DNA from: Flavobacterium fluvii
GTDB taxonomy: Bacteria > Bacteroidota > Bacteroidia > Flavobacteriales > Flavobacteriaceae
Assembly: GCF_900129545.1 (NCBI RefSeq)
Contig: NZ_FQWB01000001.1
Location: 496,001-560,000 of the forward strand
Direction: 5' to 3'
DNA: 64,000 bases
A model generated the notes under the pieces. That model ran no database searches and was not told the DNA's origin. It worked only from the letters and a program-made list of their open reading frames with translations. The position numbers and the translations under genes were made by a program. Shown piece by piece: positions 44,381 through 53,234 of this stretch. How positions within the stretch are numbered: the first letter of the stretch is position 1; each line of letters begins with the position of its first letter.

Positions 44381-44610
44381 TGGTCATTGTAACGCTGCAA
44401 AGAGACAAATGCATTGGCTGCAATTATTGCGTGGAAATGGCACCCGTCCAGTTTCAAATGTCCAAAAAAGATGGCAAATCGGTATTGATCAAAAGCGTGA
44501 ACGCCAAAGGATTTTTCACGCTGAAATCGCCAGACCACACCATTGTCGAAAGTTGCGAACTCGCCGCCAAAGCCTGTCCGGTGAAGATTATTTCGGTGAA
44601 GGAAACATAG
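44380..44610 (+). CDS. Single-cluster 4Fe-4S ferredoxin
   Basis: A 76-residue ferredoxin with C11-I-G-C14-N-Y-C17 and C66-P, ligands for one [4Fe-4S] cluster; C59 could form a disulfide or be spare. It starts within the trhP stop codon, so it is translated with it. It may supply electrons to the Fe-S protein TrhP or serve in its assembly; this partner role is inferred from position. A strong terminator follows 31 bp later. Confidence 0.88.
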   Translation: MVIVTLQRDKCIGCNYCVEMAPVQFQMSKKDGKSVLIKSVNAKGFFTLKSPDHTIVESCELAAKACPVKIISVKET

Positions 44611-44640
44611 CATTTCATTCAATTCCACTGATAAATCAAC

Positions 44641-44673
44641 CCGTCACAACTTCAATTGTGATGGTTTTTTTTT
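44641..44673 (+). terminator. Terminator of trhO-trhP-ferredoxin operon
   Basis: Arms 44641-44649 and 44656-44664 (one G/T wobble) are followed by a run of T to 44673. Confidence 0.88.
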
Positions 44674-44797
44674 AGTATAATTTTATGATTTTTTGCCCTT
44701 TTTACCTCTTGTAACTTAAAATTAAAAAATACTATCTTTACCGATTAAACGTTTTAAGAACTTAAATTGCGTTCATCGCAATACTACATATAAAATT

Positions 44798-46126
44798 ATG
44801 GCATGTACAAGTTGTTCAACTTCTGATGGTGGTGCACCTAAGGGTTGCAAAAATAATGGGACTTGCGGCACCGACAGCTGCAACAAATTAACGGTTTTCG
44901 ACTGGCTTTCGAATATGAGTTTGCCCAATGGCGAAGCTCCTTTTGACTGTGTGGAAGTGCGTTTCAAAAACGGGAGAAAAGAATTTTACCGCAATACGGA
45001 GAAACTGACTTTAAGTATGGGTGACATTGTCGCCACTGAAGCTTCTCCTGGTCACGACATAGGAATTGTAACTTTGACAGGTGAGTTGGTTCGCATCCAA
45101 ATGAAGAAAAAAGGAGTAAATCCTAACAGTTCCGACGTTGCCAAAGTGTACCGAAAAGCATCCCAAAAAGACATCGATATTTGGTCCAATGCCCGTGACA
45201 AAGAAGAGCCGATGAAGGTTCGAGCCAGAGAATTGGCCATTGCCCAAAAACTGGAAATGAAAATTTCCGACATCGAATTTCAAGGCGATGGATCGAAAGC
45301 CACGTTCTATTACACGGCCAATGACAGAGTCGATTTCAGGCTATTGATCAAGGATTTTGCCAAAGAATTCAGCACAAGAGTCGAGATGAAACAAGTGGGT
45401 CTTCGCCAAGAAGCGGCTCGTTTGGGCGGAATAGGATCTTGCGGAAGAGAATTGTGTTGTTCCACTTGGCTAACCGATTTCAGAAGCGTGAACACCTCGG
45501 CGGCACGTTACCAACAATTGTCATTGAACCCACAAAAACTGGCAGGCCAGTGCGGGAAATTGAAATGCTGCCTAAATTATGAATTGGATACTTATATGGA
45601 TGCCTTGAAAGGATTTCCAAGTTTTGACACCAAATTGGTAACCGAAAAAGGAGATGCAGTTTGCCAAAAACAGGATATTTTCAAAGGACTGATGTGGTTT
45701 GCCTACACCAATGATTTTGCCAATTGGCACATGCTAAAAATAGAACAAGTCACCGAAATCATTGCCGAAAACAAACTCAAAAACAAAGTCGCTTCATTGG
45801 AAGACTTTGCCATTGAAGTAGTTCAGGAACCAGAAAAGCATTTCAACAATGCCATGGGCCAAGAAAGTTTGACCCGTTTTGACCAACCCAAGAAGAAGAA
45901 AAAACCAAACAAAAAACGCAAACCAGGCGGAGAAAATGTTATCGTTGCCAACAAAAACAACGAAAACAAAAACAGCGGGAACGAAAACAAACCAAACAAC
46001 AATAAACCAAATAACAACAAAAGGCCTAACAACAATGCCAAGCCTAATGCTAATGCCGCAAATGACAATAAACCTGCTGCGCCAAGAAAACCAATAATTA
46101 TCACCAAAAATGAGAAAAAAGAATAG
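44798..46126 (+). CDS. PSP1/RicT-like protein with Asn-rich tail
   Basis: A 442-residue protein. The cysteine-rich N-terminus (CTSCSTSDGGAPKGCKNNGTC) is followed by the PSP1 domain with LGGIGSCGRELCCSTWL, QKLAGQCGKLKCCLNYE, residues which in RicT-type proteins hold Fe-S clusters. RicT acts with partners in RNA maturation and regulation; in flavobacteria this gene is a neighbour of gldH, as here. The last ~70 residues are a low-complexity N/K/P run, probably disordered. Its end overlaps gldH by 17 bp. Confidence 0.87.
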   Translation: MACTSCSTSDGGAPKGCKNNGTCGTDSCNKLTVFDWLSNMSLPNGEAPFDCVEVRFKNGRKEFYRNTEKLTLSMGDIVATEASPGHDIGIVTLTGELVRIQMKKKGVNPNSSDVAKVYRKASQKDIDIWSNARDKEEPMKVRARELAIAQKLEMKISDIEFQGDGSKATFYYTANDRVDFRLLIKDFAKEFSTRVEMKQVGLRQEAARLGGIGSCGRELCCSTWLTDFRSVNTSAARYQQLSLNPQKLAGQCGKLKCCLNYELDTYMDALKGFPSFDTKLVTEKGDAVCQKQDIFKGLMWFAYTNDFANWHMLKIEQVTEIIAENKLKNKVASLEDFAIEVVQEPEKHFNNAMGQESLTRFDQPKKKKKPNKKRKPGGENVIVANKNNENKNSGNENKPNNNKPNNNKRPNNNAKPNANAANDNKPAAPRKPIIITKNEKKE

Positions 46127-46589
46127 TGCATTACTGCTTTTGGTCGTGGTACTCTTTTTTTCATGCGATAAAAAAAGGGTTTTTGACGAATACAAATCCG
46201 TGGGAACTGCATGGCATAAAGACAGTGTTGTAACTTTCGATTTACCGGAATTGGATTCGACAAAACGATACAATTTATTCGTAAATTTGAGAGACAACAA
46301 CGATTATCCGTTCAACAATCTCTTTTTGATCGTTGCTCTTGAAATGCCAAATGGTTTTACAAAAGTCGATACCCTTGAATATCAAATGGCCAATCCAGAC
46401 GGCTCACTGCTAGGAGATGGTTTTACGGATATAAAAGAAAACAAACTTTTTTATAAGGAAAAAGTACGATTTAGAGGAAAATACAAAGTACACATAAAAC
46501 AAGCCGTCAGAGAAAACGGAAAAATTCCAGGAGTTAAAGCTTTAGAAGGAATTACCGATGTGGGTTTTAGAATAGAAAAAATAGATTAA
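46110..46589 (+). CDS. gldH: Gliding motility lipoprotein GldH
   Basis: A 159-residue lipoprotein (signal with lipobox LFFSC, lipidated C19). The segments WHKDSVVTFDLPELDS, NNDYPFNNLFLIVALE and the position between a PSP1 gene and PBP1A match GldH of flavobacteria, a component required for gliding on surfaces with the type IX secretion machinery. It begins inside the end of the PSP1 gene. PBP1A starts 8 bp after its stop. Confidence 0.88.
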   Translation: MRKKNSALLLLVVVLFFSCDKKRVFDEYKSVGTAWHKDSVVTFDLPELDSTKRYNLFVNLRDNNDYPFNNLFLIVALEMPNGFTKVDTLEYQMANPDGSLLGDGFTDIKENKLFYKEKVRFRGKYKVHIKQAVRENGKIPGVKALEGITDVGFRIEKID

Positions 46590-46597
46590 GACATAAT

Positions 46598-48910
46598 ATG
46601 GCTACTCGAAAAAATAATAATCCGGCAAACAAAGTAGAAAAAGACATCAATTACTATAAAAATAAATTTTGGAAAATTTTCTTTTATGGTTTGGGTGGTG
46701 TCGTGGTGTTCTTCTTGCTCGCTTCATGGGGTCTTTTTGGTTCCATGCCTTCATTCGAAGATTTAGAAAATCCAGATTCCAATTTAGCCACCGAAATCAT
46801 CTCGTCAGACGGAGTAATTTTGGGAAAATATTTCGAAAAAAACAGGTCTCAATTAAAATATTCCGACTTGCCTAAAAACCTTGTAGATGCATTGGTAGCC
46901 ACCGAAGACGAACGTTTTTACGAACATTCGGGAATAGACGGCAGGGGAACATTGAGAGCCATTGCCAGTATGGGAACAAGCGGTGGGGCAAGCACCTTGA
47001 CACAACAATTGGCCAAACAATTATTCCACGGCGAAGGATCAAAATTCTTGCCGTTTAGAATCGTGCAAAAAATCAAGGAATGGATTATTGCCATCCGATT
47101 GGAAAGACAATACACCAAAAACGAAATCATCGCCATGTACTGCAATGTCTATGATTTTGGCAATTATTCCGTTGGGGTAAGCTCTGCGGCACAAACCTAT
47201 TTTTCAAAAGCACCCAAAGATTTGACCATAGACGAATCGGCAATATTGGTTGGAATGTTTAAAAACTCGGGATTGTACAATCCGGTAAAAAATGCCCAAG
47301 GCGTTAAAAACCGTAGAAATGTGGTGCTTTCACAAATGGAAAAAGGGCACATCATCACCAAGGAACAAAAAGAAAAACTGCAAGCATTGCCTATCACCTT
47401 GCATTTCAAACTGGAAAGTCACCGTGAAGGAACGGCAACCTATTTCAGGGAATATTTGCGTGACTATATGAAAAAATGGATGGAAGAAAACAAAAAAGCC
47501 GATGGTTCCGACTATAACATCTACAAAGACGGCTTGAAAATCTACACCACCATCGATTCCAGAATGCAATTGCATGCCGAAGAAGCCGTTGCCAAGCATA
47601 TGGAAAACCTTCAACAACAGTTTTTTATCGAAGCCAAAACCAATAAAAACGCACCTTTTGTAAACATCTCTGATGCTGAAACCCAACGTATCCTAAAACA
47701 AGCGATGAAATCATCCTACCGATGGACCGTGTTGGCGGAACAAGACAAAAGCGAAGAAGAAATCATAGCCTCATTCAGCCAAAAAGTAAAAATGACGGTC
47801 TTCACTTGGAAAGGGGAAAGAGACACCATCATGACACCTTTGGATTCCATACGTTATTACAAACATTTCCTCCAATCGGGCTTGATGGCCATGGAGCCTC
47901 AAACGGGCAACATCAAAGCTTGGGTGGGCGGAATCAACTACAAATATTTTCAATACGACCACGTAGGACAAGGAGCCAGACAAGTAGGTTCCACTTTCAA
48001 ACCCTTTGTTTATGCCACAGCCATCGAACAATTGGGAATGTCGCCATGTGACACCCTAGTCGACGGTCCATTCATAATTCGCAAAGGCCGTCATAACGTG
48101 ACCGAAGATTGGGAACCAAGAAATTCCGACAACAGATACCGTGGAATGGTATCCTTAAAACAAGGATTGGCTAATTCCATCAACACCATTTCGGCCAAAT
48201 TGATTGACAAAACAGGACCGGAAGCCGTAGTGGAATTGACACACAAATTAGGCGTAAAATCCGAAATTCCTGCCCAGCCTTCGATAGCATTGGGCGCGGT
48301 TGACATTACCGTGGAAGACATGGTTGCTGCTTACGGAACCTTTGCCAACCAAGGTGTTTACGTAAAACCACAATTCATCACCCGAATAGAAGACAAAAGT
48401 GGCGTAGTGATTTACGAACCCATTCCAGAATCACACGATGTATTGAATAAAGACATTGCCTTTGCCGTAATCAAATTACTCGAAGGTGTTACCGAAAGTG
48501 GCTCTGGTGCCAGATTAAGAACACAAGGTGGCGGAAGCGGCGACAATCGTTGGACAGGCTATCCGTACATGTTTACCAATCCAATTGCGGGTAAAACAGG
48601 AACAACCCAGAACCAGTCCGACGGTTGGTTTATGGGAATGGTGCCCAACTTGGTAACCGGAGTTTGGGTAGGATGCGAAGACCGTTCAGCTCGATTCAAA
48701 AGCCTGACTTATGGTCAAGGAGCAACCGCGGCCTTGCCAATTTGGGGTTATTTCATGAAGCTTTGTTATGCTGACGAAAACCTCAAAGTATCCAAAGAAG
48801 GTTTCGACAGACCTAAAAATCTTTCCATAAAAGTAGATTGTTACACCCGTCCAGCAGTTGTAAAAGACACCACTGCCGTAGAACAAGACACCGACGAATT
48901 CGAGTTGTAA
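46598..48910 (+). CDS. Class A penicillin-binding protein (PBP1A type)
   Basis: A 770-residue bifunctional peptidoglycan synthase. One N-terminal membrane anchor is followed by a GT51 glycosyltransferase domain (ATEDERFYEHSGID; GGASTLTQQLAKQLF) and a transpeptidase domain with S465-T-F-K468, an SxN motif in ANSINTIS, and K666-T-G-T. It polymerises and cross-links peptidoglycan at the outer face of the inner membrane. It ends with an acidic tail and a terminator follows. Confidence 0.95.
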   Translation: MATRKNNNPANKVEKDINYYKNKFWKIFFYGLGGVVVFFLLASWGLFGSMPSFEDLENPDSNLATEIISSDGVILGKYFEKNRSQLKYSDLPKNLVDALVATEDERFYEHSGIDGRGTLRAIASMGTSGGASTLTQQLAKQLFHGEGSKFLPFRIVQKIKEWIIAIRLERQYTKNEIIAMYCNVYDFGNYSVGVSSAAQTYFSKAPKDLTIDESAILVGMFKNSGLYNPVKNAQGVKNRRNVVLSQMEKGHIITKEQKEKLQALPITLHFKLESHREGTATYFREYLRDYMKKWMEENKKADGSDYNIYKDGLKIYTTIDSRMQLHAEEAVAKHMENLQQQFFIEAKTNKNAPFVNISDAETQRILKQAMKSSYRWTVLAEQDKSEEEIIASFSQKVKMTVFTWKGERDTIMTPLDSIRYYKHFLQSGLMAMEPQTGNIKAWVGGINYKYFQYDHVGQGARQVGSTFKPFVYATAIEQLGMSPCDTLVDGPFIIRKGRHNVTEDWEPRNSDNRYRGMVSLKQGLANSINTISAKLIDKTGPEAVVELTHKLGVKSEIPAQPSIALGAVDITVEDMVAAYGTFANQGVYVKPQFITRIEDKSGVVIYEPIPESHDVLNKDIAFAVIKLLEGVTESGSGARLRTQGGGSGDNRWTGYPYMFTNPIAGKTGTTQNQSDGWFMGMVPNLVTGVWVGCEDRSARFKSLTYGQGATAALPIWGYFMKLCYADENLKVSKEGFDRPKNLSIKVDCYTRPAVVKDTTAVEQDTDEFEL

Positions 48911-48916
48911 AACCAT

Positions 48917-48957
48917 AAAAAGCCTTCATTAAATTTTTTATTAACGAAGGCTTTTTT
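48917..48957 (+). terminator. Terminator of PSP1-gldH-PBP1A operon
   Basis: AAAAAGCCTTC (48917-48927) pairs with GAAGGCTTTTTT (48946-48957) around an 18-base loop, ending in a T-run. Confidence 0.85.
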
Positions 48958-49038
48958 GTTTGCCAACTGAATTGAAATATTGTTTTTTCTTTTGAAAATA
49001 AAGGCTTACTTTTAATAGCCAAAAGAAATCGATTTGTC

Positions 49039-49740
49039 ATGATCTACAAAAAAGTAAATTCTGTTCAAGAAGCACTCGAAGGAATCGAAAACGGAATGAC
49101 CCTAATGCTTGGTGGTTTCGGATTGTGTGGCATTCCTGAAAACTCCATTGCCGAATTGGTCAAAAAAGAAACCAAGAACCTTACCTGTATTTCCAACAAT
49201 GCCGGAGTCGATGATTTTGGTCTTGGACTGCTTTTGCAAAAACATCAAATCAAAAAAATGATTTCTTCCTACGTGGGAGAAAATGCCGAATTTGAACGCC
49301 AAATGCTTACCGGCGAACTCGAGGTAGAACTCATTCCGCAAGGAACTCTGGCTGAACGTTGTCGAGCAGCCCAAACCGGAATTCCCGCTTTTTTCACGCC
49401 GGCAAGTTTCGGAACGGAAGTAGCCATTGGCAAAGAAACCCGAGAATTCAACGGAAAAATGCACGTAATGGAATTGGCATTCAAAGCCGATTTTGCCATT
49501 GTAAAAGCTTGGAAAGGCGACACGGCAGGAAACCTAATCTTCAAAGGAACTGCCCGAAATTTCAATCCTTGTATGGCTGGCGCCGCAAAAATCACCATCG
49601 CCGAAGTCGAAGAATTGGTAGAATCCGGAACACTCGACCCCAATCAAATTCACACGCCTGGAATATTTGTTCAACGTATTTTTCAAGGAGAAAAGTATGA
49701 GAAGAGGATTGAGAAGAGAACTGTTAGAAAAATTAATTAA
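49039..49740 (+). CDS. scoA: 3-oxoacid CoA-transferase subunit A
   Basis: A 233-residue CoA-transferase family I alpha subunit, with [19 protein letters not shown] (the GGFGxxGxP CoA motif) near the N-terminus and [15 protein letters not shown] [12 protein letters not shown] in the middle. With subunit B it moves CoA between succinyl-CoA and acetoacetate. The usual layout is scoA directly followed by scoB; here 550 bp with another gene separate them. The last residues EKRTVRKIN look like a normal end. Confidence 0.92.
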   Translation: MIYKKVNSVQEALEGIENGMTLMLGGFGLCGIPENSIAELVKKETKNLTCISNNAGVDDFGLGLLLQKHQIKKMISSYVGENAEFERQMLTGELEVELIPQGTLAERCRAAQTGIPAFFTPASFGTEVAIGKETREFNGKMHVMELAFKADFAIVKAWKGDTAGNLIFKGTARNFNPCMAGAAKITIAEVEELVESGTLDPNQIHTPGIFVQRIFQGEKYEKRIEKRTVRKIN

Positions 49741-49742
49741 AC

Positions 49743-50283
49743 AATTTATCAATTTCTTAATGTAACAATTTCTAAACTATCTATAAATTTAAAAAACCAC
49801 AATTATGAGCCAAGAAAATGTAGTTGTTTCTAAATCCATAGATTTCGCATTAGATATTATTGATTTTTGTGAACTATTAGAAAGTAAACGAAAATTTGTT
49901 ATTGCCAATCAGTTATTGAAAAGCGGAACAAGTATTGGAGCTAATATTCACGAAGCTCAAAATGCAGAAAGTAGAGCAGACTTTATTCATAAAATAAAAA
50001 TTGCTGCAAAAGAATTAGAGGAAACCAAATATTGGTTGATTCTATGTGAAAGAGCAAAAAACTATCCATTTGAACCTAGTTTAAAGACAAAAATAAATGA
50101 ACTTGGTCTAATTGTTTACAAAATAATAAGTAGCAGCAAAAAAAATAGTTAATATGCAAATAACGATTCAATGGAGCAATTGAACATTTAAAAATGAATT
50201 AATTAGTATTTTGACACATTGATAAATTAATTTTGAATACTCCTCTTCATTGTTAAATTGATACATTAAAAAATTGATACATT
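49743..50283. repeat. Palindrome arms enclosing a four-helix-bundle gene
   Basis: Inverted 29-bp arms at 49743-49771 and 50255-50283 match at 26 of 29 positions; both are made of TATCAATTT/TAATGTA words. The left arm begins 2 bp after the scoA stop and the right arm ends 7 bp before the scoB start. The four-helix-bundle gene is between them. Further related words (about 50,211-50,235) lie inside. Confidence 0.85.
49805..50152 (+). CDS. Four-helix-bundle protein (S23/23S rRNA intervening-sequence protein family)
   Basis: A 115-residue all-helical protein with the family pattern: IDFALDIIDFCELLESKRKF, QLLKSGTSIGANIHEAQNAES, and DFIHKIKIAAKELEETKYWL. Relatives are encoded by intervening sequences of 23S rRNA genes and occur alone in many genomes; related folds act as accessory proteins of diversity-generating retroelements. 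No reverse transcriptase is nearby. It sits between scoA and scoB on the same strand, flanked by the arms of an inverted repeat, which suggests insertion into the operon. Function is unknown. Confidence 0.88.
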   Translation: MSQENVVVSKSIDFALDIIDFCELLESKRKFVIANQLLKSGTSIGANIHEAQNAESRADFIHKIKIAAKELEETKYWLILCERAKNYPFEPSLKTKINELGLIVYKIISSSKKNS

Positions 50284-50290
50284 CATTATT

Positions 50291-50947
50291 ATGCTAACAA
50301 AAGAAGACATAGCCAAACGAATTGCCCAAGAAGTCAAAGATAAATACTTTGTCAACCTCGGTATTGGAATTCCAACATTGGTAGCAAATTACATCCCAAA
50401 AGGAATTGAAGTGGAATTTCAAAGTGAAAACGGCGTTCTCGGAATGGGACCTTTCCCTTTTGAAGGAGAGGAGGACGCTGACTTGATCAACGCCGGAAAA
50501 CAAACCATCACGACTTTGGAAGGCGCATCTTTCTTTGACTCGGCAACAAGTTTCGGAATGATTCGTGGGCAACACGTCGATTTGACGATTCTTGGCGCCA
50601 TGGAAGTTTCCGAAAACGGCGATATTGCCAACTGGAAAATCCCCGAAAAAATGGTCAAGGGAATGGGAGGCGCGATGGACTTGGTCGCTTCTGCCGAAAA
50701 TATTATCGTGGCCATGATGCACGTCAACAAAGCAGGAGAATCCAAAATTCTAAAAAAATGTACTTTGCCATTAACAGGCGTTGGCTGCGTGAAAAAAGTC
50801 GTGACCGAATTGGCCGTTCTCGAAGTGACCCCAAAAGGATTTAAACTCTTGGAACGCGCGCCTGGAGTTTCCGTAGAACACATCATCGCCTCCACTGAAG
50901 CAGATTTAATTATTGAAGGCGAAATTCCGGAAATGATAATTGATTAA
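50291..50947 (+). CDS. scoB: 3-oxoacid CoA-transferase subunit B
   Basis: A 218-residue beta subunit with the catalytic glutamate in FQSENGVLGMGP (ENG motif), and GGAMDLVASAENIIVAM. It forms the active CoA-transferase with ScoA in ketone-body or branched fatty-acid metabolism. It starts 7 bp after the right arm of the inverted repeat that separates it from scoA; its expression may depend on read-through of that element. Confidence 0.93.
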   Translation: MLTKEDIAKRIAQEVKDKYFVNLGIGIPTLVANYIPKGIEVEFQSENGVLGMGPFPFEGEEDADLINAGKQTITTLEGASFFDSATSFGMIRGQHVDLTILGAMEVSENGDIANWKIPEKMVKGMGGAMDLVASAENIIVAMMHVNKAGESKILKKCTLPLTGVGCVKKVVTELAVLEVTPKGFKLLERAPGVSVEHIIASTEADLIIEGEIPEMIID

Positions 50948-51023
50948 AAAAATGAACCGCAGATTCGCAGATCATTTCAAATATTATAATAATTAAAAAA
51001 ACAAATACTCAACACAAACAAAT

Positions 51024-51392
51024 TTATTTGTCCGTTTTTCCGTAAACAGATTTTCTGTAATCGATTCCCCATTTTGCAATTTCATCAATTAGAGGCGAAA
51101 GTGTTTTGCCATATTCTGTTATTGTATATTCGACAGTAATGGGTTTTGTATTCATTACTTTACGACTAACCAAGTTATTCACTTCTAAATCTTGAAGTTC
51201 TTTTGACAGCATTTTTGTACCAATGCCTTTCACTTCTCTCAACAAATCCATAAATCCCAATGCATTACCCTCGATGAGCGTTCCCAAAATATGGAATTTC
51301 CACTTTCCGGATAATAGACTCATAGCATCACTAATAGCTTGCATTCTTACCTGACAAACTTGTGTAGCATTTATTTCAGCGGTTTTTTTCAT
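51024..51392 (-). CDS. HxlR-family transcriptional regulator
   Basis: A 122-residue winged-helix protein with the HxlR pattern: a cysteine in the N-terminal region (QVCQVRMQAIS), SGKWKFHILGTL, and VKGIGTKMLSKELQDLE. Members of this family often sense electrophiles or redox stress through that cysteine and control adjacent genes. It is divergent from an NTF2-like protein and a DsbA-like protein, which are its likely targets; the 144-bp gap would hold the operators. Confidence 0.9.
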   Translation of the reverse strand: MKKTAEINATQVCQVRMQAISDAMSLLSGKWKFHILGTLIEGNALGFMDLLREVKGIGTKMLSKELQDLEVNNLVSRKVMNTKPITVEYTITEYGKTLSPLIDEIAKWGIDYRKSVYGKTDK

Positions 51393-51536
51393 CGTTTTTC
51401 AATTCAATTTATTCTTTACAAAGGTATTAATTCTTCTGGTACTTCCCAATTGGAAACTACTTTCCAAAAGGAAATCCATAGCTTATATACATCAACTGCA
51501 TAGTAGCTTTGTACCATAATTAATAAAATATAAAAA

Positions 51537-52016
51537 ATGAAAAAAGCAATTAAGAAAACAGTTGGCGTAATTCTAATCGTATTAAGCCTAACAACGATGA
51601 GTGCTAATGCACAAAAAAACAATAGCAAAGAAACAGAAGTGGTCAATAAAATGCTTCAAGCCTTTGGAACGGGAAATATGGATGCTTTAAAACTGACACT
51701 TTCCGATGCTACAGTTTGGAACTACAATGGAAGTACTTTGATTCCTTACTCTGGAACATATAAAGGAAAAGATGAAGTTGTAAAATTCATTGGTAACATA
51801 GTTTCAAATGTTGAAATCCTTGATTTCAAAGTAAACGAAATTATTGGTAACGGAAAAACTGTCGTTGTACTTGGTTCTGAAAAGCAGAAAATTAAAAAGA
51901 ATGGTAAGATTTTAGAACAAAATTGGGTACAAGTTTACACGGTTGAAAATAGTTTAATTACGAAGATGGAGGAATTTGCTAACACTGCATACGCTGAAAA
52001 ATTATTCAGTAAATGA
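51537..52016 (+). CDS. Exported SnoaL/NTF2-like protein
   Basis: A 159-residue protein with a signal peptide (ends near SANAQ) and a SnoaL/NTF2-like cone fold: KMLQAFGTGNMDALKLTLSDATVWNY, followed by VKFIGNIVSNVEILDF and FKVNEIIGNGKTVVVLG. The fold is used both for catalysis and for binding small molecules; no catalytic residues can be named. It is probably controlled by the divergent HxlR regulator and shares a transcript with the next gene, 71 bp downstream. Confidence 0.83.
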   Translation: MKKAIKKTVGVILIVLSLTTMSANAQKNNSKETEVVNKMLQAFGTGNMDALKLTLSDATVWNYNGSTLIPYSGTYKGKDEVVKFIGNIVSNVEILDFKVNEIIGNGKTVVVLGSEKQKIKKNGKILEQNWVQVYTVENSLITKMEEFANTAYAEKLFSK

Positions 52017-52087
52017 AATTAAAATAGCTGATATTACTATTAACTATAATTGGCAACTTCGATTGCCAATCTCAAACACATAAGAAA

Positions 52088-53008
52088 ATGGAAAATAATA
52101 ACAATCCGCTATTATGCGACCCAGTTGAAGGGATTTGTGGAATACCTCAAACATCGACAGCAGCAGAAGTTTTAACTCCAAACACAGAAAAACCAGTTAA
52201 GGTTATTTACTTTACAGATCCAATTTGTTCTTCTTGTTGGGGAATAGAACCGCAACTTCGAAAACTTAAACTGGAGTACGGCAATAGTATAGAAATTGAA
52301 TACCGTATGGGAGGTTTACTCCCTGATTGGAGTTACAACAGTGGTGGCATCAGTAAACCTTCTGATGTAGCGCATCATTGGGACGAAGTGAGTGCCTATT
52401 ATGATATGCCAATCGATGGAGACGTTTGGTTAGAAGATCCTTTACAGTCTTCATATCCGCCTTCGATAGCTTTTAAAGCCGCAGAAATGCAAGACAAAGC
52501 AAAAGCTGTTTTATTTTTAAGGGAAATCCGCGAAATGGTTTTCCTGAAAAAAAAGAACATTGCAAAGTGGGAAAATTTAGAAATAGGTGCTAAAAAAGTT
52601 GGTTTGAATTTAGAAAAGTTTAAAACAGACTTTAATAATGAAGCTAAAATCCTTTTTGAAGAAGATTTAAAATTTGCCAAACAAAATGGTGTAAGAGGTT
52701 TTCCTACTATCTTCATTGTAGATGCGAAAGGGGAAAAAGAGATTGTTTATGGCTCAAAACCTTACGCTTTTTTCGAAACTTCCGTTTTGAAACTTCATCC
52801 CACAGCAACAAAAAATGAATATGCTAAAAATTGGGAGGCACTTTTTTCAAAATACCAATCGCTTACAGCAAAAGAGTTTTCCGAACTCTCAGGAACACAA
52901 AGAGCAGAAAGTGAAAAACGATTAAATGAACTTGTAACAAAAGGAAATTTAGAAAAACTAACAACTAAAAACGGTTCTATTTGGACGGTGAAAAACACTA
53001 GTCGCTAG
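52088..53008 (+). CDS. DsbA-family thiol protein (SpxH/FrnE-like)
   Basis: A 306-residue thioredoxin-fold protein with the active-site motif C47-S-S-C50 in FTDPICSSCWGIEPQL, and the cis-proline loop GVRGFPTIFIVD. The N-terminus lacks a signal peptide, so it is cytosolic, like the SpxH/YjbH adaptor and FrnE-type oxidoreductases. The last ~60 residues (QSLTAKEFSELSG to the end) form an extra helical domain. Next to HxlR, a redox-stress role is likely but unproven. Confidence 0.82.
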   Translation: MENNNNPLLCDPVEGICGIPQTSTAAEVLTPNTEKPVKVIYFTDPICSSCWGIEPQLRKLKLEYGNSIEIEYRMGGLLPDWSYNSGGISKPSDVAHHWDEVSAYYDMPIDGDVWLEDPLQSSYPPSIAFKAAEMQDKAKAVLFLREIREMVFLKKKNIAKWENLEIGAKKVGLNLEKFKTDFNNEAKILFEEDLKFAKQNGVRGFPTIFIVDAKGEKEIVYGSKPYAFFETSVLKLHPTATKNEYAKNWEALFSKYQSLTAKEFSELSGTQRAESEKRLNELVTKGNLEKLTTKNGSIWTVKNTSR

Positions 53009-53149
53009 TATAGTTTCAATAGATTTTTAGGATTTGGTAAAATTACCATTTTACTGCATATTTTCGTTTAGTAGAAAATATGCTGCTTTCAAGTTTACAA
53101 ATCGCTTGAAACACGATAACAATTTCAGGAGTTTGTCTATGAAAAAACA

Positions 53150-53211
53150 AACCGCAAATTCGCAAATTTTAAATCTCAAAAACTTTGAAAATAATTTGCG
53201 AATTTGCGGTT
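53150..53211. repeat. Perfect word-palindrome before fumarase
   Basis: Perfect 19-bp arms (53150-53168 and 53193-53211) made of CGCAAATT words, with a 24-base loop. It lies between the convergent ends of the DsbA-like and fumarase genes. A one-armed relative (AACCGCAGATTCGCAGAT) is at 50955-50972 after scoB. Confidence 0.9.
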
Positions 53212-53234
53212 AAAATAATCTTTGCGATTAAACT

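Noticed and set aside
49805..50152. Accessory protein of a diversity-generating retroelement
   Set aside because: No reverse transcriptase, template repeat or variable target is present in the window; only the fold family is shared.
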